In this document: piece by piece, positions 1 to 8,624 of the stretch
How the letters are laid out: each line of letters opens with the position of its first letter
How positions within the stretch are numbered: the stretch's first letter is position 1
NCBI GenBank assembly: GCA_030560485.1
Contig: JAKTTS010000192.1
Location: 1 to 26,359 of the forward strand
DNA: 26,359 nt
Direction: 5' to 3'
From: Ascoidea tarda (nom. inval.)
Lineage: Eukaryota > Ascomycota > Saccharomycetes > Ascoideales > Ascoideaceae
Notes under the pieces: generated by a model
Databases searched by the model: none
What the model saw: the letters and a program-made list of their open reading frames with translations, nothing else
Told to the model about the DNA's origin: nothing
Made by a program: the position numbers and the translations under genes

Positions 1-503
1 AGTGTTGCAAGAACGACATCTATGTAATAATATATGCAACAGTTTTGGTGGATTTTGAAAAGTTAGTTGTCTGTGTGTGTTTGCTGTTGACGTTATCATT
101 GATATTTCGATCTTTAGTCGACTTACGGTTTGCCATTCTCATCATATATGATTTTTCTCCCAGAAGAACCATATACTGGCTTCGAATCCTGTCTTTCCTG
201 CATTTCCTGTGTCATTTTCCAATAAACAAAAACAACAACAAATAACTAAGGCTAATGATAACAAGCTATTCTGTCAGTGATGAGAGACATTTCCAAAATG
301 GTTCAAGTGGTATTATAAATCAAAACAGAGAACCTCTTTTTTGCTTTGAAGACTTCAAGAAAAGCGCCATCCGCCAGCTGCTAGATCCACCTCTTGATCT
401 GAAACCAAATCTGTGGGTTTTTTCAACAACAAACTGCTTCAAAAAAACCATCAAAAACATTTTCGACTTCATTTGATGCATCTGAAATTGGGAAAGTGCC
501 AAA
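1..503. other. Upstream region of MSH1, possible upstream ORF
   Basis: This is the 5' flank of MSH1. An ATG-started frame at 255-476 (73 codons) ends 27 bp before the MSH1 ATG. Its product shows no motif I recognise. It could be an upstream ORF if the transcript starts far enough upstream, or chance. No tRNA, TATA box or other element stands out. An open frame at 45-245 has no ATG and is not supported. Confidence 0.4.
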
Positions 504-3500
504 ATGCTAAGGTTTGCAGGCTCAATTTCCAGATTACCTCGAGGAAACAATAGCGTAAGGTTGTTACACTACTTGGCTGCTACAGTTCATGAAACTTCTT
601 ATCGGAAATCTTATCCCACGCTGCTTTCTTTTTTTAGATATAACTCCAACACTGCTGATGTGAGAAAACGGAAGGTCAAAAAGAAAACAGTATGGATTTC
701 CATTAATGATTTACCTGAAATTATGGAAGAACAGAAGAAATTAGATTCCTTCAAGCGAGAGTTATTACCTAGCGAAATTCGAGAACTTGTTTCTAACACC
801 AAAAATGCTAGTGATAATGCTAGTGTTTATCAGCATAATGAAGAAAATGATGCTCAAATCTCCGATGATAAAACTGTTTATAGTTCAGAAAATACAACTA
901 ATTTGCGTTATAGTGCTACTTTGCAGTCAATTAGAGATATGATGGATGAGCATCCAGATAAGATTGTTCTCACTGAAGTTGGTTCATTCTATGAGATATA
1001 TTTTGAAAGTGCTGAAGAATATGCATCAATCTTGAATTTGAAATTAGCTTTTAAAACTCACTCAGTTAAAGATAAAATAACTGATAAAGTTGTAAAAGTT
1101 GAGAAGGTTGCTTTATCAGGATTTCCTGCTTTTACATTAAATAAGTATTTGGATATCTTAGTCAATGAACTAAATAAAACCGTTGTTCTAGTGAATCAGT
1201 ATGTTTCAGATATAAATCTAAGTAGAAATACAAATATTAAGACAATCAATCGAAAAATTTACAGAATTATAACTCCGGGAACAATCATTGATGAAAGTTT
1301 GATTAAAAAAGATGAAAATAATTATATTTGTGCAATAAAGCTTCCCTCAGAAATGACATTTAATAAAAATGATATATCTCCTACAACTAAAATCGGCTTA
1401 GCTTGGTGTGATATTTCAACTTCAAAGTTTTTTTTTGAAGAAACCCATTTTGGCAATTTAATTAATGAGTTAGAAAGAATCAATCCAAAGGAGATTATAA
1501 TTAACTCAAAAATAGAACAATTCAAAATCGCATCTGGAAAAGTTTTTTTAAATGAGTTGAATAATTTAAATCGTTATAATATTAGCTATTTTGATAGCTA
1601 CAAACATGTTAAAGATGTATCAAATTATTATTCAATGTTTGAATTATCTTCAACTAATGACGATTCAATTGCGTTTATTTTCAAAGATGCCAAACAAAAT
1701 TTAAAATATGCTTCCACAATTTTATTATCTTATATTCGATATCACTTCCCAATTGATTATGAATTCAATCTATCAAAACCAATTGAACAAATTCCTGATA
1801 AATATTTATTGATTGATTCAAGGGCCAGAAAATCATTAGAATTGAAAGAAACTTATAGGGATCAAAAAGTTTTGGGTTCATTATTTTTTACAATTAAAAA
1901 AACCATAACACCATCAGGCTCAAGATTGCTAAGTGATTGGATCAGTTCTCCTTTATGTAATAAAAAAATGATTAAAAAAAGACTAAATTTAGTAGAATGT
2001 TTTTATAAAAGAAATTTACTATTGGATTCAATATTGCCAATTTTACGAAAATATGGTAGAACTGATATCCCAAGAATTTTGGTTAATTTAACTTTTTTTA
2101 GCAATGGATTAGTTAACGATATAAATTCAAACTTTAATTTATCAAAATTAAATTCAAATCTCTCATTAAATTCTGATCCAAATATCAAATTAGGTACAAA
2201 TTTTATTTCATTATTAACTGGATTAAAATATATAAGTGAAATTAAACAACATTTAATATCTTTTTCAGAAGAAGTGAAAAGAGATGGGAAAGTTTTAAAG
2301 AGTTTAATTGATGATATTCAGATTCCTGCAAATTTAATTGAATTAATTGAAGAAATTATTGATGTTGATAGTTTGATAAAAACAAAGCAAATAGAAGAAA
2401 AAAATCAAAACGATAGTTTTATTGAAGAAACTGATAATTATATTGAAAATGAAAATGAAAATGAATGTGAAAACAAGATTCAAAATGACATTGAAACTGA
2501 AAACGAATATTCAAATCTACAGACTGGTTTAGAGGCAAAATCGAGTAAAAATGATAATAGTGACCAATTTTCAAATTTATTATGGATAGTCAAACCTAAT
2601 TTCAAAAATGAGAAATTATCAAAGTTGTCTAAGTTACATGATAAATTAAAATTGATGTTAAATAAAAAGGATGAATTGTTTTCTAAATATTCAAAATTAA
2701 AACATAATTATGAAAACATTAAAAAAATTGAAATAAAAATTGAGGAAGATTTACCAATTGTTTTAATGGTATTTAAAAATCGAAAGATCTCAACTAGTTC
2801 TTTAGAATTTGAATCAATTAAAAAGGAATTTAAAACGGAACATTTAGTTAAGGATTATAAGTTAACTAAATGGTTCACTACTGAGGAATGGTCAAATATT
2901 GGAATCGAAATCATCAACATAGTCAAAGATATTAAAATAGAAGAAAAGTTAATATTATTAGAAATTCGGAAAGAGGTTTTATTAAAAAGTGAAGATCTTA
3001 AAAGATGCGGTTACATAGTCGATGAAATTGACATATTAATTTCTTTTGCTAGATTAGCAAAAGAATTTGGGCTAATCAAACCTGAAATTGTGAATGAAAA
3101 TGTTTTTGATATTAGGAGAGGAAGACATATATCAGTTGAGGCCTCTTTACAAAAAAAGTCAATTGAATTTATTTCAAATGATTGTCTTTTAGATACAAAA
3201 CTGGGCAGTTTAGGATATATAATCTCTGGACCAAACATGGGTGGTAAAAGCACATATTTAAGACAGGTTGCTATCATTTGTATTATGGCACAAATAGGTT
3301 CTTTTGTTTCAGCAGATTACGCTAAGATTGGACTAGTAGATAAAATATTTACTCGAATTGGATCAGCAGATGATATTTCTAACAATCAAAGTACATTTAT
3401 GGTTGAAATGAGAGAAACAAGTCTTAGTTTGAATTATTCGACTCCCAGATCACTAATTATTTTAGACGAGATTGGTAGAGGAACTACGACTAATGAAGGT

Positions 3501-3836
3501 ATTTCCATTGCCTATGGAATATTGAAATATTTGGTCAATATCAAGAAATGTCGCTTTTTGTTTGCATCGCATTTTGTCAACGAAATCGATTATTTGATTA
3601 AAAAAGATTTCAACAACAAAGAAAGAATACAGGACAGTTTGGAATTTAAACACACTAATTATGTTCAAAATGACAATGGAAGGGGATATTACGATCGAGA
3701 ATTGAAAGATGGTATTTGTAAATATTCCTATGCAGACACAGTTGCTCAAGATGCTGGAATGCCTGAGTATGTTATTGAGATATCCAAAGAAGCCTATAAG
3801 ACTCTTGAGTCTCAACGAGCTGATCAAATAACTTAG
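504..3836 (+). CDS. MSH1: Mitochondrial MutS homologue Msh1
   Basis: Predicted mitochondrial DNA mismatch-binding ATPase, 1110 aa, longer than the roughly 960 aa of S. cerevisiae Msh1. The first 55 residues are rich in Arg and Ser and poor in acidic residues, as in a mitochondrial presequence. A mismatch-recognition domain follows, with the Phe-x-Glu motif as F162-Y163-E164. The connector, core and clamp regions lie between about residues 250 and 830. The C-terminal ATPase has Walker A GPNMGGKST at 909-917, the DDIxxNQSTFMVEM signature near 955-970, and Walker B Asp988-Glu989. A low-complexity insert rich in Glu and Asn (about residues 630-690) accounts for part of the extra length. The start is the first in-frame ATG and gives the presequence. 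In this family the protein maintains mtDNA inside mitochondria. It is convergent with VAM3. It contains two of the few in-frame CTG codons of the window (codons 40 and 900). Confidence 0.95.
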   Translation: MLRFAGSISRLPRGNNSVRLLHYLAATVHETSYRKSYPTLLSFFRYNSNTADVRKRKVKKKTVWISINDLPEIMEEQKKLDSFKRELLPSEIRELVSNTKNASDNASVYQHNEENDAQISDDKTVYSSENTTNLRYSATLQSIRDMMDEHPDKIVLTEVGSFYEIYFESAEEYASILNLKLAFKTHSVKDKITDKVVKVEKVALSGFPAFTLNKYLDILVNELNKTVVLVNQYVSDINLSRNTNIKTINRKIYRIITPGTIIDESLIKKDENNYICAIKLPSEMTFNKNDISPTTKIGLAWCDISTSKFFFEETHFGNLINELERINPKEIIINSKIEQFKIASGKVFLNELNNLNRYNISYFDSYKHVKDVSNYYSMFELSSTNDDSIAFIFKDAKQNLKYASTILLSYIRYHFPIDYEFNLSKPIEQIPDKYLLIDSRARKSLELKETYRDQKVLGSLFFTIKKTITPSGSRLLSDWISSPLCNKKMIKKRLNLVECFYKRNLLLDSILPILRKYGRTDIPRILVNLTFFSNGLVNDINSNFNLSKLNSNLSLNSDPNIKLGTNFISLLTGLKYISEIKQHLISFSEEVKRDGKVLKSLIDDIQIPANLIELIEEIIDVDSLIKTKQIEEKNQNDSFIEETDNYIENENENECENKIQNDIETENEYSNLQTGLEAKSSKNDNSDQFSNLLWIVKPNFKNEKLSKLSKLHDKLKLMLNKKDELFSKYSKLKHNYENIKKIEIKIEEDLPIVLMVFKNRKISTSSLEFESIKKEFKTEHLVKDYKLTKWFTTEEWSNIGIEIINIVKDIKIEEKLILLEIRKEVLLKSEDLKRCGYIVDEIDILISFARLAKEFGLIKPEIVNENVFDIRRGRHISVEASLQKKSIEFISNDCLLDTKLGSLGYIISGPNMGGKSTYLRQVAIICIMAQIGSFVSADYAKIGLVDKIFTRIGSADDISNNQSTFMVEMRETSLSLNYSTPRSLIILDEIGRGTTTNEGISIAYGILKYLVNIKKCRFLFASHFVNEIDYLIKKDFNNKERIQDSLEFKHTNYVQNDNGRGYYDRELKDGICKYSYADTVAQDAGMPEYVIEISKEAYKTLESQRADQIT

Positions 3837-4483
3837 ATGCTGTTATTGAAGATTATCTCATGACATATTGAAGGTAATTCTGAAATTTTAAACTTGAATT
3901 GGAGTTTTAGAGTAGTTTTTAGAGCCGAAACAAATGAGAGTGCCTTCATTTTTGATTTGCTGGTTTTTTTTGAATTCTTTTGAAGATGATTCAAAAAAAG
4001 GTATATTTGAAAGATGGCTATCTAGATCGTGAGTATATTTCTTTCACTGAAGACGATAATTTTCAAAATGCCATTACTTATTTCTATGATTTTAATAAAG
4101 GTAAAAATAAAAAAATATCAAAGAAATTTAAATACACTTTTTATTTTAATTACATAATAAAAAAAATCGTTGAAATTGTTTTTTTAAATAATTTACTAGG
4201 TATGGGTTGATAACAAAGAATTAATGAATGTTTTCTTGTTTAAAGTTTTTTAGTTTTTTATTTTATTGTAATTTGGGGTTATAAAATTTGGGGTGTAATT
4301 AAAAGAAGAGAGTAGGCAATAAATTATAGGAGATAATAAATTGTATGTAAAAAATGAAACCTGAAAAAAAAAAAAATGGTAAATAGATTAAATTAAAAAA
4401 TAAGATTATAAAGTGATGAGTAAATAATAAGATTGTAGGATTGAAGAATTGAAGAAAAAGTAATAAGTTGAAAGATTGAGAAG
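3837..4483. other. Convergent MSH1-VAM3 spacer with a small unverified ORF
   Basis: This 647-bp AT-rich spacer lies between two convergent genes and should hold both 3' ends. A plus-strand ATG frame at 3986-4210 (74 codons) starts with charged residues and becomes Lys/Phe-rich. I recognise nothing in it, and its second half looks like translated AT-rich spacer. A run of 13 A's lies near 4365-4377. No RNA gene is visible. Confidence 0.4.
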
Positions 4484-5509
4484 TCAAGATAAAACTGCTA
4501 GAACAAACAAGAATAAAATAATTGATAATACTAACAATACTATACAACTGAATTTTTTCTTTTTCTTTTGATAATTATCAGCTTTAATTAATTCGTTTGA
4601 AGCATTTTGAGTATTATCAGAGTAGTTTATAATGTTATTTTCAACAGTGTCAATTTTTAAACCTTGTTCTTGTACTAGAGAAGATAAATCTTTAAAGATA
4701 GCATTAATTTCCTGGACACCGTTATGAATGGTTGATAGTTCATCGTTTCTTTGTTGGACTAATAAAGAGTGATAATCCAATTCATATTGGGAGACATCTT
4801 GGTCGTATTGTTGTTGCAATTGATGTTGTTGTTGTTGTTGCTGTTCTTGTAATAAAGGAGTTGATTCAGTGTTCGAGGTTTTAATTGATTCAAGGTCATT
4901 TTGGTTTTGTAGTAGAAGATTATTTTGTAAAGATCTTGATTTTGATTTTGAGTTTTCATTTACAATTTCGTTTAATATTACAGAATTTTTTCTTTCATTG
5001 TAATTTCTTTTGATTTTGTTAAAGTCTTGATTTAAATGAGTCAATTCCTTTTGCAATTTTGATATTATTAGTAATTGAGAGTTTGTGCTATTTGAAGCAG
5101 TTTTATTGTTATTGTTGTTATTATTGATAATTTGCAAATCAAATAATAATTTTTTACAATTATTTAGATTTTCCTCAGAGTTTTTCAAGTAAGTTTCAAT
5201 TAAGTTTCTAAGATTGATATTGTCTCTCTTTGTGCCCAATTGGTTATTCAATCTTTCTAGATGAGTGATATTTTTAGCAAACTCGTTTAATAAATTTGAC
5301 ACTCTTGAAATAATATTTGAATTATTATTGATTAAAAAAGCGTTGCTATCAACAACAGCGTTGGTGTTTTGGGTAGCCGAATCAATTGAGGTTTGTGGAT
5401 TAGCAGCATTGAATTTCTTGCTATTGAATATGATTTGTTTGCTTAAAATAGTAGAGTTGTTTCCCAAGGGTTTGTGCTGGGCCTCGATATCTAAATCAGC
5501 AAAGGACAT
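4484..5509 (-). CDS. VAM3: Vacuolar Qa-SNARE Vam3 (syntaxin)
   Basis: Vacuolar t-SNARE for homotypic vacuole fusion and late endosome or AP-3 vesicle delivery, 341 aa (283 in S. cerevisiae). The start matches Vam3: the first residues, MSFADLDIEAQ, parallel MTFFDIEAQ. A helical Habc-like region spans about 65-175, including the LGTKRDNINLR segment that parallels the Vam3 IGSKRD stretch. A linker carries ExxxLL (E215, L219-L220), equivalent to the AP-3 sorting signal of Vam3. A poly-Gln tract follows at about 221-235. The SNARE helix spans about 250-312 with zero-layer Gln282 in VQEQG. A C-terminal anchor spans about 320-341 and ends AVLS, as in Vam3. The dileucine signal and both termini favour Vam3 over Pep12, Tlg2, Sed5 or Sso. 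A gene resembling PIN2, its neighbour in S. cerevisiae, lies next door. Confidence 0.93.
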   Translation of the reverse strand: MSFADLDIEAQHKPLGNNSTILSKQIIFNSKKFNAANPQTSIDSATQNTNAVVDSNAFLINNNSNIISRVSNLLNEFAKNITHLERLNNQLGTKRDNINLRNLIETYLKNSEENLNNCKKLLFDLQIINNNNNNNKTASNSTNSQLLIISKLQKELTHLNQDFNKIKRNYNERKNSVILNEIVNENSKSKSRSLQNNLLLQNQNDLESIKTSNTESTPLLQEQQQQQQHQLQQQYDQDVSQYELDYHSLLVQQRNDELSTIHNGVQEINAIFKDLSSLVQEQGLKIDTVENNIINYSDNTQNASNELIKADNYQKKKKKFSCIVLLVLSIILFLFVLAVLS

Positions 5510-6155
5510 AATGGAGTAGCAGTAAGGAGAAATGAGAGCAAAAAAGTAGAAAGAAGAACAAAAATGTTAAAAGCCGTTACTCACCACAAGAACCAGATAA
5601 AGGAGACAGTACGAGCAGCAGAGGAAAGAAACATTCAGTTGTCTGTGAAGAGTCTTATCTTTTCTGCTCTGTTTCACTCGCAGTTTCTCGACAAGAGCAT
5701 TCCCAAAGAAGTCATCTGCCCAAAAAAGCAATTCTTGCTCAAAGAGGCAGTCCAGTCATTGCCCGATGTGGAATTATGTCAAATTGTATGTTTACGTGGT
5801 ATTGTGCATTACATTGCTTGAATCTGCAACACTGCGTCAGCGTGACGGCATTGGCAAAGCGGGTAAAAATAGCAGAGAAAGAGAGAAGGGCCTTGTGTTT
5901 CGTGCGCCTTTCTCAGCGCTTTTCTTCTGGTCTTGGAAAGGTGATCCTTTTCTATGGCCTTGAAAAGAGGCTGTTCTGGCGAGTCCACTCCCCGCAGCAC
6001 CAGGAGAGTTGTAGCTGCAATTTTGCAAACTCGCTCTTGGACCGTCTAGATCTTGCTCAAATGGATTGTTGAGTTCCACTTCTACAGAATTTACCCGTGA
6101 GCGTACTGTTTGAACTGAAGAACATCTGCTGCTGTTTGGCATTTAATTCCATTTA

Positions 6156-6214
6156 TGGAGGGGAGCCTATACAAGCCCTCCACGCTGTGTGATGCGCATC
6201 TGCTGCGCTCACAC
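6156..6214. other. Two tandem GC-rich hairpins upstream of PIN2
   Basis: The first hairpin pairs TGGAGGG (6156-6162) with CCCTCCA (6176-6182), a 7-bp stem with a 13-nt loop. Four bases later the second pairs GTGTGA-T-GCGCA (6187-6198) with TGCGC-TCACAC (6204-6214): 11 pairs, one bulged T and a 5-nt loop. They lie about 340-400 bp upstream of the PIN2 ATG. Whether they act as RNA structure, a protein-binding palindrome or neither cannot be told from sequence alone. Confidence 0.6.
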
Positions 6215-6281
6215 TCCAGAATCAGGATTTCTCTGAATTTAGAGTTGAAACTACTGTAGAAACTGCAATTCTCTTTCTTTG

Positions 6282-6290
6282 TATATAAAA
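6282..6290 (+). promoter_or_regulatory. Probable TATA box for PIN2
   Basis: TATATAAAA lies 265 bp upstream of the PIN2 ATG, just downstream of the GC-rich hairpin region and at the edge of more AT-rich leader-like DNA. This would imply a 5' leader of roughly 150-220 nt. The assignment rests on motif and position only. Confidence 0.45.
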
Positions 6291-6555
6291 ACATCCAGAC
6301 TTTTGTCGGTACGAATATATTTATTGACTTGTTTCTATTCTATTCTCTATTCCTCTCTTTTCTCCATACAGGATTAATTATCAATTTCAAATCAACTTAA
6401 ACTAGTTTATAATCAGTTTGAAATCAGTTTGAAATTATTACAGAAACAATTGTTTCAATTTTAACATAAATTATTTATTATTTAATACTTTATAAAGCGA
6501 ATCTTTTTCACTCCAGAAATTACACAGTCAACTATCCAAGTGAGGGAAAACAAAA

Positions 6556-7299
6556 ATGATTATTCCAAGTGAATTTTTAAGCCCAAAGGAAATACTATGC
6601 CCTAATAGGTTGTTATTATTGGCAAGAGATGTAGCGGATGCTGTTGACGGTGTTCAAGATGCTTACAATGACACTGTTTCGACTGCTAAATCCTTTCAAA
6701 GCTGGGACACATGTATGGATAATAATGTTTGCAAATGGGTCGCAATTGTTGGGATTATATTGGCATCCTTATTGTTGATATGGCTTCTATCGACTTTGAT
6801 TCAAGTCATCTGTTGCGGTGCAACTTGTGTAGGCGCTTTATGTTGCTGTTTCTTCAAATGTTGTTCATGTTGTTGCCCCTCAAAATCCAAAAATCGTGAT
6901 GTTAGCGATGGCAATCAACAATTTTCAAACTTCTTCAATAAACAAAAAGTCGCCAAATTTTCTCCATTGGCTAATCCGAACATGTATCCCCCAAAACAAG
7001 AAACTCCAAATTACTATGAACAGTTAAATGGTGATTCCCAAAATGCTCCTCAAGATTTGAATGATCCTTATGATAAAAATACTTTTAATAACTACCCAAA
7101 TAACGCTTATGAAAAAAGTGATACTTCTTATATTGGGAATCCAAACTACCCTTCTCACAACAACAATAACAATAACAATAATGCCCAAGTAGGCTTGAAT
7201 TCTGATTACTATACTCAACCTCCAGTAGAAATGGCTTCCTTTCCAAATCAACCTGGAGCTCAATATCACAATCAAAATCAAGGTAATGCTCATTTTTAA
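6556..7299 (+). CDS. PIN2: Pin2-like single-pass membrane protein with Cys cluster and Q/N-rich tail
   Basis: 247 aa. The segment KSFQSWDTCMDNNVCKWVAIVGIILA (45-70) closely parallels the corresponding stretch of S. cerevisiae Pin2 (KSFRSWDTCMDN...). One membrane helix spans about 61-85. It is followed at 86-107 by eleven cysteines, a plausible palmitoylation cluster as in tail-sorted Golgi or plasma-membrane proteins. The C-terminal tail (about 115-247) is hydrophilic and rich in Asn, Gln, Tyr and Pro, with an eight-or-more-residue Asn run. This fits the prion-like tail that gives S. cerevisiae Pin2 its name and controls its trafficking. Adjacency to VAM3, as in S. cerevisiae, supports orthology. 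Here the pair is divergent, whereas both lie on the same strand in S. cerevisiae. The start is the first ATG after the leader, preceded by an A-rich context. Confidence 0.8.
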   Translation: MIIPSEFLSPKEILCPNRLLLLARDVADAVDGVQDAYNDTVSTAKSFQSWDTCMDNNVCKWVAIVGIILASLLLIWLLSTLIQVICCGATCVGALCCCFFKCCSCCCPSKSKNRDVSDGNQQFSNFFNKQKVAKFSPLANPNMYPPKQETPNYYEQLNGDSQNAPQDLNDPYDKNTFNNYPNNAYEKSDTSYIGNPNYPSHNNNNNNNNAQVGLNSDYYTQPPVEMASFPNQPGAQYHNQNQGNAHF

Positions 7300-7452
7300 T
7301 AAGTGATCCACCATTAGTTTATAACTGATTTATAATTTACTTTTTTTCATATCAACTATTTTTTCTATTTCGGTTGTTTTTTTGTTGATCCGGTTTTTCC
7401 CAACTCATTTTTTTGTTTTTTGTTTTTTGCACTTCATTCAGTTTTCCTTGTT

Positions 7453-7516
7453 CTATTTTTCTATTTTTCTATTTTTCTATTTTTCTATTTTTTTATTTTT
7501 TTATTTTCCTATTTTG
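7453..7516 (+). repeat. CTATTTTT octamer microsatellite, 8 units
   Basis: Five perfect copies of CTATTTTT (7453-7492) are followed by three variant copies (TTATTTTT, TTATTTTC, CTATTTTG) to 7516. The tract is a pyrimidine-rich slippage repeat in the PIN2 3' flank. It may help transcript 3'-end formation or exclude nucleosomes, but no specific role is shown. Confidence 0.85.
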
Positions 7517-7640
7517 TTATCACATCATATCATACCTTAGTATAGTTTATTTAACTGGTATATAGAGATCTGTGTATTCAATCAACTACCCTTATTTTAT
7601 TTACTTAATTCTTCTCATTCTGTCTCGTGACTCAAATCCG

Positions 7641-7707
7641 CCAATCAAAACTCTTAACGCCCATTTTGGTTTTTTTCATTATACCTGAAATTAAAAGTTG
7701 AACCAAT
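7641..7707 (+). promoter_or_regulatory. Two CCAAT boxes upstream of bL35m
   Basis: CCAATCAAA at 7641 and CCAATCC at 7703 lie 175 and 113 bp upstream of the bL35m ATG. CCAAT is the binding core of the Hap2/3/4/5 complex, which activates respiratory genes in yeasts. Two copies before a mitochondrial ribosomal protein gene fit that regulation. The match is to the core motif only. Confidence 0.4.
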
Positions 7708-7815
7708 CCAAAAAATAAAACAGTAAGTGGGTATATACTTGGAATCATCACTTACTTTGCCACTTTGCTGATCAACTATTACTAAAAGAACTGTAAAAAC
7801 AACATCACATCCAAA

Positions 7816-8100
7816 ATGTTTGGTATTTCTTTCTCGACTTCATTTCTCAAATTTAATTCCATCTCTTCTCCCTTTCTTATAATCACAAGAAACGCTTCAA
7901 AATACAAAATCAAATCACACAAGGGTGCTCAAAAAAGATGGATCAAAAATGGCTCTGGCACTTTCAAAAGAGGTCCTTCTGCTAGAAATCATGGTAACGC
8001 AGGTTGGACTCAAAATCTTTTAGCTAAAAAAGATCGTAAAGTGAAAGCAGGCACAAATGGTAGACATATCAACAGATTGAAAAGACTCATGCCCTACTGA
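7816..8100 (+). CDS. Mitochondrial large-subunit ribosomal protein bL35m
   Basis: 94 aa; the S. cerevisiae counterpart is YNL122C. Residues 1-30 form a Phe/Ser-rich presequence without acidic residues that should direct import. The mature part has the bacterial L35 pattern: KIKSHKGAQKRW, then a Phe-Lys-Arg segment with HGNAGW, and a basic end with HINRLKRLMPY. The protein would sit in the mitoribosomal large subunit. It lies upstream of SSS1, FSH and NMA111 on the same strand. NMA111 is its immediate neighbour in S. cerevisiae, so two genes separate an otherwise conserved pair here. The ATG has an A-rich context typical of yeast. Confidence 0.92.
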   Translation: MFGISFSTSFLKFNSISSPFLIITRNASKYKIKSHKGAQKRWIKNGSGTFKRGPSARNHGNAGWTQNLLAKKDRKVKAGTNGRHINRLKRLMPY

Positions 8101-8211
8101 TCAATGGGTCCCAATCGTCGATTTATCCATAATTCTTTCCTCATTTCTTTTATATTCTCTATTTCCTCTATTATATTATCTCTTCATAGTAATAAAAAAC
8201 TTGTTTATAGC

Positions 8212-8219
8212 GTCACGTG
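8212..8219. promoter_or_regulatory. Cbf1/CDEI-type GTCACGTG site upstream of SSS1
   Basis: GTCACGTG is a perfect match to the RTCACRTG consensus bound by Cbf1 (and to the generic bHLH CACGTG core). It lies 202 bp before the SSS1 ATG in the 320-bp bL35m-SSS1 spacer. No CDEIII-like sequence lies nearby, so it is read as a promoter site rather than part of a centromere. The rest of the spacer is AT-rich and shows nothing else. Confidence 0.5.
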
Positions 8220-8420
8220 CCATCATGTATTAGGAATTTTCAGTTTTTTGAACTTTTATGACACCTCAGCGAGTATGTTATATATAACCTGGTAATTTGT
8301 TCTTCATATCATATTACTTTATCTCTGTTTCTGTATTAAGATATTTACAATTGCTCTATCTATTTTTCTTTCCCATTCTACTTAGTATAACTATAACTAC
8401 AATTACCAATCACTTCAAAG

Positions 8421-8624
8421 ATGGCTGATGGTTTTGAAAAGCTTACCGAAGCTCCAGTTGATTTCGTGAAAGAAGGAATAGTTTTCGTCAGGAAATGTAC
8501 AAAACCTGATAAGAAAGAATACTTGAAAATTATACAAGCTGTTGGTATTGGTTTTATTATGATGGGTGTTGTAGGCTATGGTGTCAAATTAATTCATATT
8601 CCAATTCGTGCTTTAATTGTTTAA
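8421..8624 (+). CDS. SSS1: Sec61 translocon gamma subunit Sss1
   Basis: 67 aa (80 in S. cerevisiae; the shortfall is in the variable N-terminus). Sss1 is the tail-anchored gamma subunit of the ER protein-conducting channel and clamps Sec61. The cytosolic amphipathic part has the conserved EAPVDFVKEG and the KKPDKKEY-like segment CTKPDKKEYLKI (about 27-38). The membrane helix runs over AVGIGFIMMGVVGYGVKLI (about 41-59), with the invariant HIPIR near the C-terminus. It is a complete gene with ATG in a good context (AAAG before the start). In S. cerevisiae it adjoins RRP1, which here lies about 6 kb downstream. Confidence 0.96.
   Translation: MADGFEKLTEAPVDFVKEGIVFVRKCTKPDKKEYLKIIQAVGIGFIMMGVVGYGVKLIHIPIRALIV

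Larger units (their letters stand above)
5510..6555. other. GC-rich divergent VAM3-PIN2 spacer
   Basis: This 1,046-bp spacer separates divergent VAM3 and PIN2. From about 5,560 to 6,260 its GC content is clearly above that of the surrounding DNA, including the coding DNA. That composition produces open frames on both strands, for example 5564-5821 (+) and 5837-6142 (-). Neither shows a recognisable domain, so I do not call them genes. The spacer carries two adjacent strong hairpins (6156-6214) and a TATA box (6282-6290). It may hold promoter elements for both genes, or a structured noncoding RNA I could not match to RNase P, MRP, SRP or spliceosomal RNAs. Confidence 0.5.
7300..7815. other. 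PIN2-bL35m spacer
   Basis: This 516-bp spacer lies between two tandem plus-strand genes. It holds a T-rich octamer repeat (7453-7516), two CCAAT boxes (from 7641 and 7703) and a TATATA element near 7732, 84 bp before the bL35m ATG. The first half is presumably the PIN2 3' end and the second half the bL35m promoter. No further gene is visible. Confidence 0.6.

Noticed and set aside
45-245. Open frame upstream of MSH1
   Set aside because: It begins at a TTG with no ATG, is hydrophobic low-information sequence and matches nothing I know.
5564-5821. 85-codon ATG frame just upstream of VAM3
   Set aside because: It lies only 55 bp from the VAM3 start on the opposite strand, in GC-rich spacer where long frames are expected on all strands, and shows no domain.
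5837-6142. 101-codon minus-strand frame containing an NPF tripeptide
   Set aside because: It overlaps other equally long frames in the same GC-rich spacer and has no recognisable fold. One NPF is not evidence of an endocytic protein.
8104-8295. ATG frame directly after the bL35m stop
   Set aside because: The translation is typical of AT-rich 3' flank, and the frame overlaps the Cbf1-like promoter site of SSS1.
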